Assembly (NCBI GenBank): GCA_018208355.1
Contig: CP062796.1
Coordinates: forward strand, 809,217-873,216
Direction of reading: 5' to 3'
Source of the DNA: Candidatus Fermentithermobacillus carboniphilus
GTDB taxonomy: Bacteria; Bacillota; Sulfobacillia; Fermentithermobacillales; Fermentithermobacillaceae
DNA: 64,000 bases
The position numbers and the translations under genes are program-made. A model generated the notes under the pieces. The model was given only the letters and a program-made list of their open reading frames with translations. It ran no database searches and had not been told where the DNA came from. Position 1 is the first letter of the stretch. Each line of letters begins with the position of its first letter. Positions 6,804 to 15,633 of this stretch are shown piece after piece.

Positions 6804-8195
6804 TCATTTGGAAGCGATCTTAAATATTGCGGCGGCAATCAGTTGCAAAGAGACGCCCACTGCAAACGCCAAGCGTGTCTTCACTCCGGGGAAAACAAGG
6901 TAACCTGTTCGGGACCAAGCAAAAAGGTCAAGTGCACCGCCCAACGTATCCGCGAACATACCCGGAGCAACAGCGTTGAGGATCCATATCCCGGCTCCAA
7001 GCAGGAGACCAGGCCAACTCCCATAGGCTGCAGCTCCCACGGTGGCCAACCCCAGAAGTACTGAACCACCAGCCAGAGAACGCGAAACTAAACAGGCCAC
7101 TGGCGGCAATAGCTCTTCCGCTGCTAACCTTCCCAATAACGCAGCTGAGATCGTAGATGAGGCGCATGTCAGAAAAGCGACCGGTGTAAATGCAATCACC
7201 CACTTTGTGGCTGCAATCAGGACCGGCCTAATAGGCCAAGACGCAAGGATCGAGGCGTGGAGCCCTTCTTTGTCCATCCACACAGTGCCTCCTGCCATCA
7301 ACGCAACCAGCGGTAACCACTGTTCGTGAAACGCACAGAACCCCCGGATCAAGAGCCTTTCCGGTAACCGACCCGTTTCATACAAGATAAGTAATACTAA
7401 GGGTATGGAGAAGATACCCAGAATGGTCCAGACAAGACCTGGATTCCTGAGAAGGGGCAGTTGTCGACGAATAAACCGATACAAGCGGCCCAGCGAGCCG
7501 ATTGCATCACTTAGTAGATGATTGCCAGGTTGAGTTGATGAGGCAATGATGACCGTAACCGCAACGATGACCGCCCCGGCGATGAAACTACTGAGAGTGG
7601 CAGCCGGAACATATTGGCCTCCTCTCGACAAAGCGAACAAATCGAAGGCACCGCCAGACTCCGCCTTCAACCACGGTACCCCACGGATCACGTTGAGAAG
7701 CCACACAACCGCTCCTGCTGTAACTCCGACCCAGGCAAAGCCGGAAATGCCACCAGCGGTTCCCAGAGCGGCAAACACAATGGCAACTGACATTGCCCTC
7801 GACGATAGGAGGCCGGGCGCAAAGGGCCATGTGGCGGTAGTGCCCCAACAAATCTCAATAGCCCATCTGTAAAGCCGCGGCAGTTCCCATTCTGCAAGGA
7901 GAACAAGTCCCAGAAACGGAATCAACACGGCTGCGAGTTTACACGCTAATACAAATGCAATATTCTGAGACGAGCTCAACAACAGAGGCCGATGCAAGTA
8001 ATCTGCATCTTTCCAGATCAACCCACTGGCCACTAGAGCCCATAATGGCAGGATCATCTCGACGTATTGGATCATCAAACTGAGCAAGTTCCCGAGTCCG
8101 GCCCAGGCATGCAGGAATGCTTCGATAATTGGCCAGGCGATAAGGACCAGCGTAAAGCCCATCAGTACCCAGTCGCGGAGAAAAAGCGTTTGCAT
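6804..8195 (-). CDS. ABC-2 type transporter permease-like membrane protein
   Basis: About 463 residues with roughly ten or more hydrophobic segments in two similar halves. Each half holds a WKD/WMD-type motif (GLIWKDADYLHRPLL; GTVWMDKEGLHASILASWP) and a GGAFDLFALSR / GGALDLFAWSR pair, so the protein looks internally duplicated. It is the last gene of the transporter operon. ATG 8195 has no ribosome binding site. A better start (ATG 8257, peptide MDDEIKPVAEAVFTG) lies in another frame that would join this one if one T were added to the T-run at 8211-8213. I suspect a frameshift there. The transported substrate is unknown. Confidence 0.7.
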   Translation of the reverse strand: MQTLFLRDWVLMGFTLVLIAWPIIEAFLHAWAGLGNLLSLMIQYVEMILPLWALVASGLIWKDADYLHRPLLLSSSQNIAFVLACKLAAVLIPFLGLVLLAEWELPRLYRWAIEICWGTTATWPFAPGLLSSRAMSVAIVFAALGTAGGISGFAWVGVTAGAVVWLLNVIRGVPWLKAESGGAFDLFALSRGGQYVPAATLSSFIAGAVIVAVTVIIASSTQPGNHLLSDAIGSLGRLYRFIRRQLPLLRNPGLVWTILGIFSIPLVLLILYETGRLPERLLIRGFCAFHEQWLPLVALMAGGTVWMDKEGLHASILASWPIRPVLIAATKWVIAFTPVAFLTCASSTISAALLGRLAAEELLPPVACLVSRSLAGGSVLLGLATVGAAAYGSWPGLLLGAGIWILNAVAPGMFADTLGGALDLFAWSRTGYLVFPGVKTRLAFAVGVSLQLIAAAIFKIASK

Positions 8196-8266
8196 GATCG
8201 TCAGGCGGACAAACCTGTGAAGACCGCTTCCGCCACAGGCTTGATCTCGTCGTCCATAGCCACGCA

Positions 8267-10474
8267 CTACTTGACACCTCTCTGCAAGAACTGGAAATCC
8301 TCGGCCAAGAGAGGTCTCTGGCGAGCAGCAGCAAATAACCTCCGGAGCACTTGTTTCTGCTCTTGGACGGGGGTTTTGCGTGTCCACTCCCGGAAACGTT
8401 GCTCAAGCTCATTCAGCGGAGCTTCATCGTCGTAACCTTCTGAAGGATCGACTGCTTCCTCAACACCTGACTGGCGAGCTATCTGGGATATCACGTAATC
8501 TACGACATGCGAAGAAAACAGGTATTGATACGCTGCATCGGCGTTACCGGCGTTCTGGTCTCGTCTCAACCCGAAGCGATGGATGTTCCAGATCCACCGA
8601 ACCATGGCACGGTACAACACGGTCCAATCTGACCCGCCGTAATAGATAGGACCGAACAGACCGGCATCAATAAACTGTGGATCGGCAAAGGAATATGGCA
8701 CCACTATCGCAGAATCCAGGCCTATCCATTCTGTGGCGGTTTTGACCAGTTCGCGAAAGCTTTTCGAACAGCTCTCCCACGTATCCAGACACTGAACCGG
8801 GACCAGGTATTCGATACCTTCTTGCCTATAGGCAGCCCAGTTTCCACCGAGGAGACTTACTTGCTGCCGCCTTCCGTTCAGCATCCAGACTGCTTCGCCC
8901 CTGGCGTTTGTGCCGGTCGAACCCACTGACTCGTTTCGAGGCACAAACCCGGCCACGGCAGATATCCCCTGCGGCGGTATCAGGGTCACGTCAAACAACG
9001 GCTCGGCGTCCCCGAAAGGTCGGGCTCTGTCCTCCAGATGACGATACACTAGGGAGGTCAGAGGGATCTCCCATGTAAGTTCATGTCGACCGGGGACCGG
9101 ATACCATCCCCAGGTGGCCGGGACTACCAGCATCCCGCGACGCGCGATGGCTACAGGTCTTTCGTATGGATCCAATCGCCAGTCCTCAACTTTGCCTGAA
9201 TAAGTGATGGTGACGGTGATAACCTCTCCTATTGTAAACGCCCTATCGCTGACGATAACGAGGATGTCACCTTCCCTACGGAGGTTATCTGCGGGAATTG
9301 GATGGCCATTCAACTCTACCCCATCCACCTTAAATACCCTTCTCAACGTGAAATCCAGCTCGCTCACGCTGGCTTCGGACTTCAGGGTCACAGTAGCCGA
9401 AATACGTGCGTTGGGAGGCGAGGAAAAATCCGCCACTATTTTGTAGCCAAGGGGTAGCGCCCGGCCCGCATCTTCAAAACTAGATGCGTTGCCGGTATCC
9501 ACGTGGCCGTCCTCTCCAACCACCAACTTGGGTTTAACAGGTTGGCCGAATGCTGCCAGGGCGTTTTGCTGAGCTTCCACTATCCTGTTCTCATGTCTTA
9601 TGAATGGGATCGCTGAACCGATGGCAAGCAAGACTATTGCCCCAAACGCGAGAATAGGCAATTTACCTCGCGCATCGCGTCTGTAACAACCCAAGACAGA
9701 CAGTGCAGCTATGGCGCATAAACTTCCAGCGAGCCAGAAGAGGCGGTGGGTCAGAAACAGCTCTTCGTGTGGTACAAGACCAAACGCTTCGCTGTAGGGC
9801 ACCCAGTAATTCGAAGCTATAAGATCCGGGCTGACCAGCAGCGGATAAGGCCACTGCATGGTCCCCATTATAATCCCGGGACCAACAAGAACTGCCAAGC
9901 GGTAGAGGATTACCAACACAATGGCACTGATTCCAGAAAAGATATAACCTGCTATCTCCCCTATTGCCTGGGACCCCAGCAAAGACGCCATAAGATCCAC
10001 GGAAATTGTGCCAGCGTCCTTCACGGCGTAGGCTACCCACGAACCGTTTGACCCGACCGCGGTGGCATATGATATGGCAGTATGGATCGCGCTGGGAATT
10101 GCCAGACTGAGAAAAACCGCGGCGGTGACGCTCGCCAGGGTAATGGACCTGGCCAGTGACCATTGCCACGCTTGAACCGGCCATCCCAACATGATCTCTT
10201 CAGTCTGCGTTCGTCGGTCTCGCTGGGTCTCCCAGGCTGAGTACGCACCCAACAAGACTCCTAGCAACGGGACAACCTGAACCAGGTCACCGTGTCTCGA
10301 GAGAGACGGAGACTGAAACCCTAATTCACCGTAATCTCCTGTACTCAAAGCTGGAGCAAGCAAGTACAGAATTATTGACGCAGCAATGATGGAAAATGGC
10401 AAGAAGGAACGCCAGGTCCGTTTCGCTTCGTAGGCTACAATGGTTCGAAATCCTGGAGAGTTTCGTAAAGTCAT
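8267..10474 (-). CDS. ABC-2 permease fused to a degenerate M1-aminopeptidase-like domain
   Basis: 735 residues. The first 290 hold about seven membrane segments, including a long hydrophilic turn with the ABC-2 motif ETQRDRRTQTEEIMLGWPV. Residues about 340-620 resemble the beta-rich N-terminal and catalytic parts of M1 peptidases (IADFSSPPNARISATVTLKS, DILVIVSDRAFTIGEVITV). The zinc motif HExxH is missing: the expected place reads YYGGSDWTVLYRAMVRWIWN. The extracytoplasmic domain is therefore probably non-catalytic. It overlaps the ATPase gene upstream by 4 bases (ATGA). Family members with this fusion accompany an ABC ATPase and a second permease, as here. Confidence 0.8.
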   Translation of the reverse strand: MTLRNSPGFRTIVAYEAKRTWRSFLPFSIIAASIILYLLAPALSTGDYGELGFQSPSLSRHGDLVQVVPLLGVLLGAYSAWETQRDRRTQTEEIMLGWPVQAWQWSLARSITLASVTAAVFLSLAIPSAIHTAISYATAVGSNGSWVAYAVKDAGTISVDLMASLLGSQAIGEIAGYIFSGISAIVLVILYRLAVLVGPGIIMGTMQWPYPLLVSPDLIASNYWVPYSEAFGLVPHEELFLTHRLFWLAGSLCAIAALSVLGCYRRDARGKLPILAFGAIVLLAIGSAIPFIRHENRIVEAQQNALAAFGQPVKPKLVVGEDGHVDTGNASSFEDAGRALPLGYKIVADFSSPPNARISATVTLKSEASVSELDFTLRRVFKVDGVELNGHPIPADNLRREGDILVIVSDRAFTIGEVITVTITYSGKVEDWRLDPYERPVAIARRGMLVVPATWGWYPVPGRHELTWEIPLTSLVYRHLEDRARPFGDAEPLFDVTLIPPQGISAVAGFVPRNESVGSTGTNARGEAVWMLNGRRQQVSLLGGNWAAYRQEGIEYLVPVQCLDTWESCSKSFRELVKTATEWIGLDSAIVVPYSFADPQFIDAGLFGPIYYGGSDWTVLYRAMVRWIWNIHRFGLRRDQNAGNADAAYQYLFSSHVVDYVISQIARQSGVEEAVDPSEGYDDEAPLNELEQRFREWTRKTPVQEQKQVLRRLFAAARQRPLLAEDFQFLQRGVK

Positions 10475-11367
10475 CGTCTCTCACTCCCTCCTTCGCGTTC
10501 ACTTGATTGGATTCCGCTATTACCCAGCAGAACCAGATAACCTTCCTCCGCCGTCGGAGAAACGGAAACGGCGTCAAGAGTCGGTTTTGTCCTCGATATG
10601 ACACGTGCTACAATGTCACCATCTTGAAACCGCTCCGAAACCACGTACGCTCCGGTCAAAGGAGGGGTGCTTGGGGTACGCCGAAAAACCCATACCTGCC
10701 CTCCGGCACATTCGGCCAATTCCTTTAGGGTGCCGAAGAAACGGATTTTGCCCTGGTGCATTACCGCAACACGATCGGCTGTCTGCTCGAGGTCTGCAAC
10801 TACATGGGTTGAAAACAGAGTAATCCTGTCAGTCCGTCGTTGCGTTAGGAGGTACCTGAAGCGAGAACGCTGTTCAGGGTCAAGCCCTGAAGTAGGCTCA
10901 TCCACTATCAGAAGCCGCGGATCACCCAGAAGAGCTTGAGCGATTCCAAGACGCTGCTTCATGCCTCCAGAATAAGTTCGGATTGCCCGGTCGCCCACGT
11001 TCAGGAGGCCCACCTCGTCCAGGAGCATATCCACCTGGCTTTCGGGTGCGCCTTTCATCGCGGCTGCGTACAGAAGGTACTCACGTCCGGTCAAGTTCTC
11101 TGGGAAGCCAAAGACCTGCGGGAGGTAACCCAGATTTTGCCGAACATACTGCCCGTCACACGGAAGTTCCCAACCATTCACGTAGACCTTCCCGTGTCTA
11201 TGGCGTAAAAGAGTAGCAAGGATCTTCATAAGGGTGGATTTCCCCGCACCGTTAGGGCCCAAAAGCCCGGTGACGCCTTCATTAAGCGTCAGGTTTACCC
11301 CGTCCAGCGCAGTGCGTTTGCCGTAACGGAACACCAGATCTTCAATGCGGATTTCCACACTCATCAC
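10471..11367 (-). CDS. ABC transporter ATP-binding protein
   Basis: 298 residues. Walker A LLGPNGAGKSTLMKI, Q-loop YLPQVFGFPENLT, signature YSGGMKQRLGIAQ, Walker B LLIVDEPTSGLDP and H-loop FSTHVVADLEQ are all present, so it should hydrolyse ATP. The C-terminal 80 residues are divergent, as in CcmA/NatA-type exporters. The start is uncertain among GTG 11367, ATG 11364 and GTG 11358, which share one ribosome binding site (GAGGGGTGATGA). It pairs with the permease-peptidase fusion it overlaps. Confidence 0.9.
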   Translation of the reverse strand: MMSVEIRIEDLVFRYGKRTALDGVNLTLNEGVTGLLGPNGAGKSTLMKILATLLRHRHGKVYVNGWELPCDGQYVRQNLGYLPQVFGFPENLTGREYLLYAAAMKGAPESQVDMLLDEVGLLNVGDRAIRTYSGGMKQRLGIAQALLGDPRLLIVDEPTSGLDPEQRSRFRYLLTQRRTDRITLFSTHVVADLEQTADRVAVMHQGKIRFFGTLKELAECAGGQVWVFRRTPSTPPLTGAYVVSERFQDGDIVARVISRTKPTLDAVSVSPTAEEGYLVLLGNSGIQSSEREGGSERR

Positions 11368-11446
11368 CCCTCAGTTTGCCACGACTGTAAACCCGTTGGC
11401 CCAACTACGTACGCTGCTTACCGCATACTCCGTGAAATAAGACGGG

Positions 11447-11472
11447 TCGTCCGTAAACCGGTTCACGGACGA
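11447..11472 (-). terminator. 8-bp perfect hairpin downstream of the second ABC ATPase
   Basis: TCGTCCGT (11447-11454) and ACGGACGA (11465-11472) pair around a 10-base loop in the 144-base gap between the two ATPase genes. Only a weak T-rich stretch follows, so at most partial termination. Confidence 0.35.
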
Positions 11473-11511
11473 AGTTGAGAGGAATGGCTTTGCGTCAATT
11501 CGATCTTGATG

Positions 11512-12201
11512 TTACCGAGGAGCAGAGGAACACAGTATCGCAGACGGGCTTCCCTGTTCCAGGTATATAACCGTGTCGGCAACATCGTCGAGGCGGTCAT
11601 CGTGACAAGAGGCAATGGCGTACCGTCCGCCCATCCGCCATTCTCCATGACGGGACTTCCACGAGTACTCCATAAGTTCTGCTTTTAAGATAGAAAGCCC
11701 AGATATGTCTAAGTCCTTGCAAGGTTCGTCGAGAATCCACAAGTCGGGTTCCACAAGCTGACTCTGAGCCAAAAGCCAACGACGCATTTCGCCGGCAGAA
11801 AGCCTGTCAAGTTTTTCGTGTTTGAAAGCATCGAGCTGCCATCGCTGCACAAGCCTTGAAATCTGTACAGTACCTGGCGGTAGAGCGCGGGTACCTGCAA
11901 GATAGTGGAGGGAGTCTTCAACAGTCAGTGAGATTCCCGCAACACCTTTTTCGGGCACATAGCCGATACGGGCTCGGAGCGACCGTCTATCCCAGGACCA
12001 GGCGTCATCCCAAGGATACCCGACCTTCCCGGAATCCGGGATTATCAGGGTGGCCAGGACGCGCAGCAACGTTGATTTGCCCGCACCGCTCCTGCCTTTT
12101 ACAAGAGTCACGCCTGGCGGAATCTTCAGGTTAACACCCCGAAGAGCCTGGATTGCCGGGCGGCCAGGATAAGTGACATTGACATCCTCCAGGATAATCA
12201 C
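11512..12201 (-). CDS. ABC transporter ATP-binding protein
   Basis: 229 residues with Walker A VKGRSGAGKSTLLRVLATL, signature-like LSAGEMRRWLLAQ, Walker B DLWILDEPCKDLDISG and H-loop ASCHDDRLDDV. The signature has SAGE in place of SGGQ, and the second Asp region is CKDL, so it is divergent but probably active. It overlaps the membrane protein gene upstream by 4 bases, which suggests the two form a unit (half-size ATPase plus 361-residue permease) distinct from the ATPase/permease set downstream. Confidence 0.85.
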   Translation of the reverse strand: MIILEDVNVTYPGRPAIQALRGVNLKIPPGVTLVKGRSGAGKSTLLRVLATLIIPDSGKVGYPWDDAWSWDRRSLRARIGYVPEKGVAGISLTVEDSLHYLAGTRALPPGTVQISRLVQRWQLDAFKHEKLDRLSAGEMRRWLLAQSQLVEPDLWILDEPCKDLDISGLSILKAELMEYSWKSRHGEWRMGGRYAIASCHDDRLDDVADTVIYLEQGSPSAILCSSAPR

Positions 12202-13283
12202 GGCCTGCCGCCGATCCCCTTCATCAATCCGCCTCCTGTTCGGCTCCTATATGGCTGACGACCTGCAATCCAGGCCAGTAGCCCAAGGGAAATGCCAATA
12301 GCCACATATTGAGACGCAGCTTCCCCGGGGGTCTTCGGGACAATGAGCAGGCGCGGAATTCCCCGGCCGGACGCTGCTGCAAACTGCGCAAGCCACAATA
12401 CAGAAGTCGATGTCATAGCCCCTATCCATCCAAAACGGAGTGCCCAAAAGAGCGCCCAGCTGACCGTCAAAAACAGCGGTGCGGTCCTGGCAACCAATAG
12501 CAACAACACAGACCGCCCCGTAACTGGATAACCCGACACTACGTCGACAATGCTAAGGCCAACTGTTCCCAAAAGCGGTACCAGACTTGTCACCAGAGTG
12601 CGCACAAGAAGTCGAACCGACCTGGGCCACACAGACATTTCCTCGAGATCGGCCCAAGAGCTGCCATTTGAAGACGCCAATGAGAACATAACTGCCATAA
12701 GCCCCAGCAAAGGGGCAAGCAAAGTAGATGCATCAAGGGATGCAGTCATCACATAAGACCATATGTTCAGGCCAAAAGGCCAAGATGCGTCGGGTCTAGA
12801 AAACCCCGTAACATAGCGGTTAACCAACAGGCCGGCTATAAGAACAAGCGACTCAACAAGCACGAATGTCAAGGGCATGAAACGCGCCTCAGCCCAGACA
12901 ACACGCAAGAGTGAGCCGGTCTCGATAGAAGGTCTGATACTGTCTCTGTAGCCAGTCTCAACGACAGTCTCTTGCAAACCCTCTCCGGCAGTCTGTTGTG
13001 GTATGTCTATAGATGTCATCTCCATAACGTGAGCAGATGACGCACGCACAACCTCATGAGTACGCCTGTCCGCCTTAGTCTGTGCCTCTTCCAGAGCGCA
13101 GATTAAGGAGGACACCAGGTTCGTCGGAACCGGACATGCTGTCTCGACCTCGGAGAGCAGGTCAACCACAGCCTCGACCCGATTTTCGGAAGGCACCTTC
13201 TCACCATCCAGCCTGGCTCCCTGGCAAATTTCTTCGTATATGGAACGGTGACTTCGGAGTCCCAGGCCATCATCGCCAGCCAT
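12198..13283 (-). CDS. Membrane protein with cytoplasmic N-terminal region, ECF sigma-linked
   Basis: 361 residues. Residues 1-130 are hydrophilic with a helical start (EAVVDLLSEVETACPVPTNL). From about 134 there are six membrane segments. The gene starts 7 bases after the ECF sigma stop and overlaps the ATPase gene after it. Position suggests either an anti-sigma factor merged with a transporter subunit or the permease of the ATPase at 11512-12201. No zinc-finger anti-sigma motif (HxxxCxxC) is present. The membrane part keeps an ABC-2 type loop (SWADLEEMSVWPRSVRLLV). Confidence 0.65.
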   Translation of the reverse strand: MAGDDGLGLRSHRSIYEEICQGARLDGEKVPSENRVEAVVDLLSEVETACPVPTNLVSSLICALEEAQTKADRRTHEVVRASSAHVMEMTSIDIPQQTAGEGLQETVVETGYRDSIRPSIETGSLLRVVWAEARFMPLTFVLVESLVLIAGLLVNRYVTGFSRPDASWPFGLNIWSYVMTASLDASTLLAPLLGLMAVMFSLASSNGSSWADLEEMSVWPRSVRLLVRTLVTSLVPLLGTVGLSIVDVVSGYPVTGRSVLLLLVARTAPLFLTVSWALFWALRFGWIGAMTSTSVLWLAQFAAASGRGIPRLLIVPKTPGEAASQYVAIGISLGLLAWIAGRQPYRSRTGGGLMKGIGGRP

Positions 13284-13290
13284 TAGACAC

Positions 13291-13941
13291 TCACTCCCTC
13301 TCCCTATTGTCGATCCACAACATCAGTTCCTGTTCGAGCCTTCTGTAGGCCCGATATAAACGAGACTTCACAGTACCCTCAGGTATACCAAGGATTTCCG
13401 CGATTTTGCGGACTGGAAGATTCTCGTAGTACCGGAGATTAACGACTTCGCGAAGGTCAGCGGGCAGAGCAGTCAGGGCCCTTTGCACTGCTCTTTGGCG
13501 AGACTGCGCGATTACCAGTTCCTCAGGACTATGTACATCGGCACCGGATTGAACGGTGAGTCCTGACACGGCAACCCTGTTATGATAAGCACTGCGATAC
13601 TCGTCCCGTATCAGATTTGTGGCGATCCGGTAAAGCCACGCTTCAAGGTCGCCGGGTCGGGTACCCTTCATGATAGCATTTACGGCGCGCAGGAGAGTCT
13701 CCTGGGTTAGGTCTTGACAGACATGGGCGTCATCGAGATATCTCGCTATGTAACGGAACAGCCTCGGTCCCCAATCTCTTGCCAGCCGCGTAAGGGCAGA
13801 TTTGTCTCCTGCGACGAGGCGTGAGACGAAGTCGGCGCTTCCAGTGTCGATACCTGGATTCTCGTTCCGTAAGAGTTGCTCTTGTTTGGAACAACCATCG
13901 AGACTCTGCTTCAACGGGATCGTCGTATTTCTGCTCCACAT
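13291..13941 (-). CDS. ECF-type RNA polymerase sigma factor
   Basis: 216 residues from ATG 13941, preceded by GGAGGTTTCATC. Region 2 is clear (FRYIARYLDDAHVCQDLTQE, then WLYRIATNLIRDEYR), as is region 4 with its HTH (LPADLREVVNLRYYENLPVR, IAEILGIPEGTVKSRLYRAY). It directs RNA polymerase to a small regulon, here most likely the transporter genes directly behind it. The N-terminal 45 residues before region 2 are longer than usual. Earlier in-frame ATG 13983 lacks a ribosome binding site. Confidence 0.9.
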   Translation of the reverse strand: MWSRNTTIPLKQSLDGCSKQEQLLRNENPGIDTGSADFVSRLVAGDKSALTRLARDWGPRLFRYIARYLDDAHVCQDLTQETLLRAVNAIMKGTRPGDLEAWLYRIATNLIRDEYRSAYHNRVAVSGLTVQSGADVHSPEELVIAQSRQRAVQRALTALPADLREVVNLRYYENLPVRKIAEILGIPEGTVKSRLYRAYRRLEQELMLWIDNRERE

Positions 13942-14026
13942 GATGAAACCTCCAGACAACAGAAAACCCCGCCGAGAAAACATATCCTCGTCTCACCTAA
14001 CCTAGACGGACCAACCCGTTTCCGGT

Positions 14027-14428
14027 TCACAGCCTTCTTTGGATTACCCCAACCCACACCTTGCGCTCTCTGGGGCCGTCAAACTCGCACAGGAAGATCC
14101 CCTGCCATCTACCCAGGCACATCTTGCCGTCCGAGATCAGGAAGGTGTGCGAGGTCCCGACAAGTGATGCTTTGATGTGTGCTGGGGAGTTACCCTCAGC
14201 ATGGAGGTAGCTCCCCGACAAAGGTACCAACCTGTCTAGCGCCAGCCGCACATCGATTGCCACATCTGGGTCGAAGTGCTCGTTGACAAGAAGCCCGCAA
14301 GTGGTATGGGGAACAAACACGCAGCAAATTCCCTCCGAAACTCTCTCTGCGGCGACACATTCCTGCACTCTGGATGTAATATCAATGAATTCCTCCTTCT
14401 GAGACGTCTTTACGGTAAATTCCCTCAC
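14027..14428 (-). CDS. YjbQ/UPF0047 family protein
   Basis: 133 residues from GTG 14428, which follows GGGAGGTGACACT. All family landmarks are present: [20 protein letters not shown], the second His in [13 protein letters not shown], and the C-terminal [16 protein letters not shown]. The family forms small trimeric proteins with a conserved His/Cys pocket. A weak thiamine-phosphate synthase activity has been reported for a member, but the physiological role is unsettled. It overlaps the truncated macro-domain gene by 4 bases, and its ribosome binding site lies inside that gene. Confidence 0.9.
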   Translation of the reverse strand: MREFTVKTSQKEEFIDITSRVQECVAAERVSEGICCVFVPHTTCGLLVNEHFDPDVAIDVRLALDRLVPLSGSYLHAEGNSPAHIKASLVGTSHTFLISDGKMCLGRWQGIFLCEFDGPRERKVWVGVIQRRL

Positions 14429-14661
14429 AGTGTCACCTCCCATGCAGCAGGAAGCCGATATCCGCGTGTGATAACGGCTTTCCCCGTTTCGCACCCTCCA
14501 ATAGCTTTGCATTCAGCAAGGAGTTCGTGTCCTGCAGCCCGGTGTATCGCACCATCCACCCCTCCTCCACCCAGGAGGGTCCGGTTCGCTGCGTTGACGA
14601 TGGCATCAACATGCTGCTTTGTTATATCGCCCAGCACCACCGTAATCCGCTGTTCCTCCAT
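14425..14661 (-). pseudogene. Macro-domain (ADP-ribose-binding) protein, C-terminally truncated
   Basis: 78 residues that match only the first half of a macro domain: [34 protein letters not shown], then [17 protein letters not shown]. The second half, with the loop that closes over the distal ribose and the C-terminal helices of a domain of about 170 residues, is missing. The frame ends inside the ribosome binding region of yjbQ, as if a deletion joined the two genes. The piece keeps the adenine and first phosphate contacts but is unlikely to fold or de-ADP-ribosylate. Confidence 0.7.
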
Positions 14662-14781
14662 GTACAGTCACCTCCGCTTTCAAAATCCCGTCAGCGGGCC
14701 CGCCCCATTACTCATGAGGGATCTTGGAACAGGCCGCGCACTAACGTCATCACGCCATACTATCTTGACGGCCTCTTCACA

Positions 14782-14807
14782 ATATTTTCAAGGTATCTTG
14801 AAAATAT
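14782..14807. promoter_or_regulatory. Perfect palindrome with 11-bp arms, candidate operator
   Basis: ATATTTTCAAG (14782-14792) and CTTGAAAATAT (14797-14807) are exact inverted repeats with a 4-base spacer. They lie between the divergently transcribed macro-domain and Spy/CpxP-like genes. TATCTTGAC flanks it on both sides. AT-richness and the lack of a T-run favour a dimeric repressor site. Confidence 0.5.
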
Positions 14808-14909
14808 CTTGACACTTGGTACGCATACTTACGGGTAGGAAAGCCTGGTTCCGCAAGTCTGCGCGGGTCGATTGCTCGCGCGGGAAATGAAATCGAGGAG
14901 GAGGATATT

Positions 14910-15407
14910 ATGAAAAGGGCAGCTATAGTGGGATTAGCGGCACTGTTTGCGTTGGGGCTTGCAGGAACTGTCTTGGCCAGAGGTTTTGGAGGGGCTGCTT
15001 TGTGCGGCGGCTTCTTTGGCAGGGGAGATCCTGCTAAGTTAGCTGATGTCATCGCGGGCTTAGGGTTGAGCGATGATCAGGTAGCAAAGATACAATCCAT
15101 CCAGCAAGATGCATATGCAAAACTCCAGAGTATACGGGAAACCATGTGGAAAAAGCAGCAAGAGCTCAGGACCTTGCTATGGCAGAAAAACCCCGACAAA
15201 AACGCCATTTCTGCCAAATCAGAGGAGCTGCGTCAGCTTCGCCAGCAGATGCACGACATAATGCAGGAACTCCGGGACCAGATGCAGAGCGTTCTGACAC
15301 AAGAGCAGCTGAATAAGTTGCAGCAAAGTCGGCCTTTCGGGAAAGGCCGGTGCGGAGGAAACGGTCCTGCCCGTCAACCAGGAAAAGCCCCAAGCTCCAC
15401 CTTGTAA
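14910..15407 (+). CDS. Spy/CpxP-like periplasmic (extracytoplasmic) stress protein
   Basis: 165 residues with a signal peptide (MKRAAIVGLAALFALGLAGTVLA), a Gly/Phe-rich linker, and a long helical region with LTxxQ-like repeats: GLSDDQVAKIQSIQQDAYAK near 60 and LTQEQLNKLQQ near 140. Such proteins act outside the membrane as ATP-independent chaperones or in metal-stress responses. A strong GAGGAGGAGG ribosome binding site precedes the ATG. It is transcribed alone and ends at a good terminator, and the palindrome upstream suggests repression until stress. Confidence 0.8.
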   Translation: MKRAAIVGLAALFALGLAGTVLARGFGGAALCGGFFGRGDPAKLADVIAGLGLSDDQVAKIQSIQQDAYAKLQSIRETMWKKQQELRTLLWQKNPDKNAISAKSEELRQLRQQMHDIMQELRDQMQSVLTQEQLNKLQQSRPFGKGRCGGNGPARQPGKAPSSTL

Positions 15408-15443
15408 GCAGCAATAGCTTACGTTCTAGAACTAGCGATGTAC

Positions 15444-15480
15444 GGCGGTGAGGCCCTATGTGCCTCACCGCCACATTTTG
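15444..15480 (+). terminator. Rho-independent terminator after the Spy/CpxP-like gene
   Basis: GGCGGTGAGGC (15444-15454) pairs perfectly with GCCTCACCGCC (15462-15472) around a 7-base loop, followed by ACATTTTG. Confidence 0.8.
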
Positions 15481-15633
15481 TGCCCAGATATGGCATCTTT
15501 CAGTATTGAACCCAGGCTTAATCGCTTTTCCGTTGGCCGCATCCCTTTACCAAGAGGGCACTTCCACTATGACTATGACTGCCTTCATCACCCATGTTGA
15601 CCAAGGTTGGAGTGGTCACGTCCAGGAGGAACG

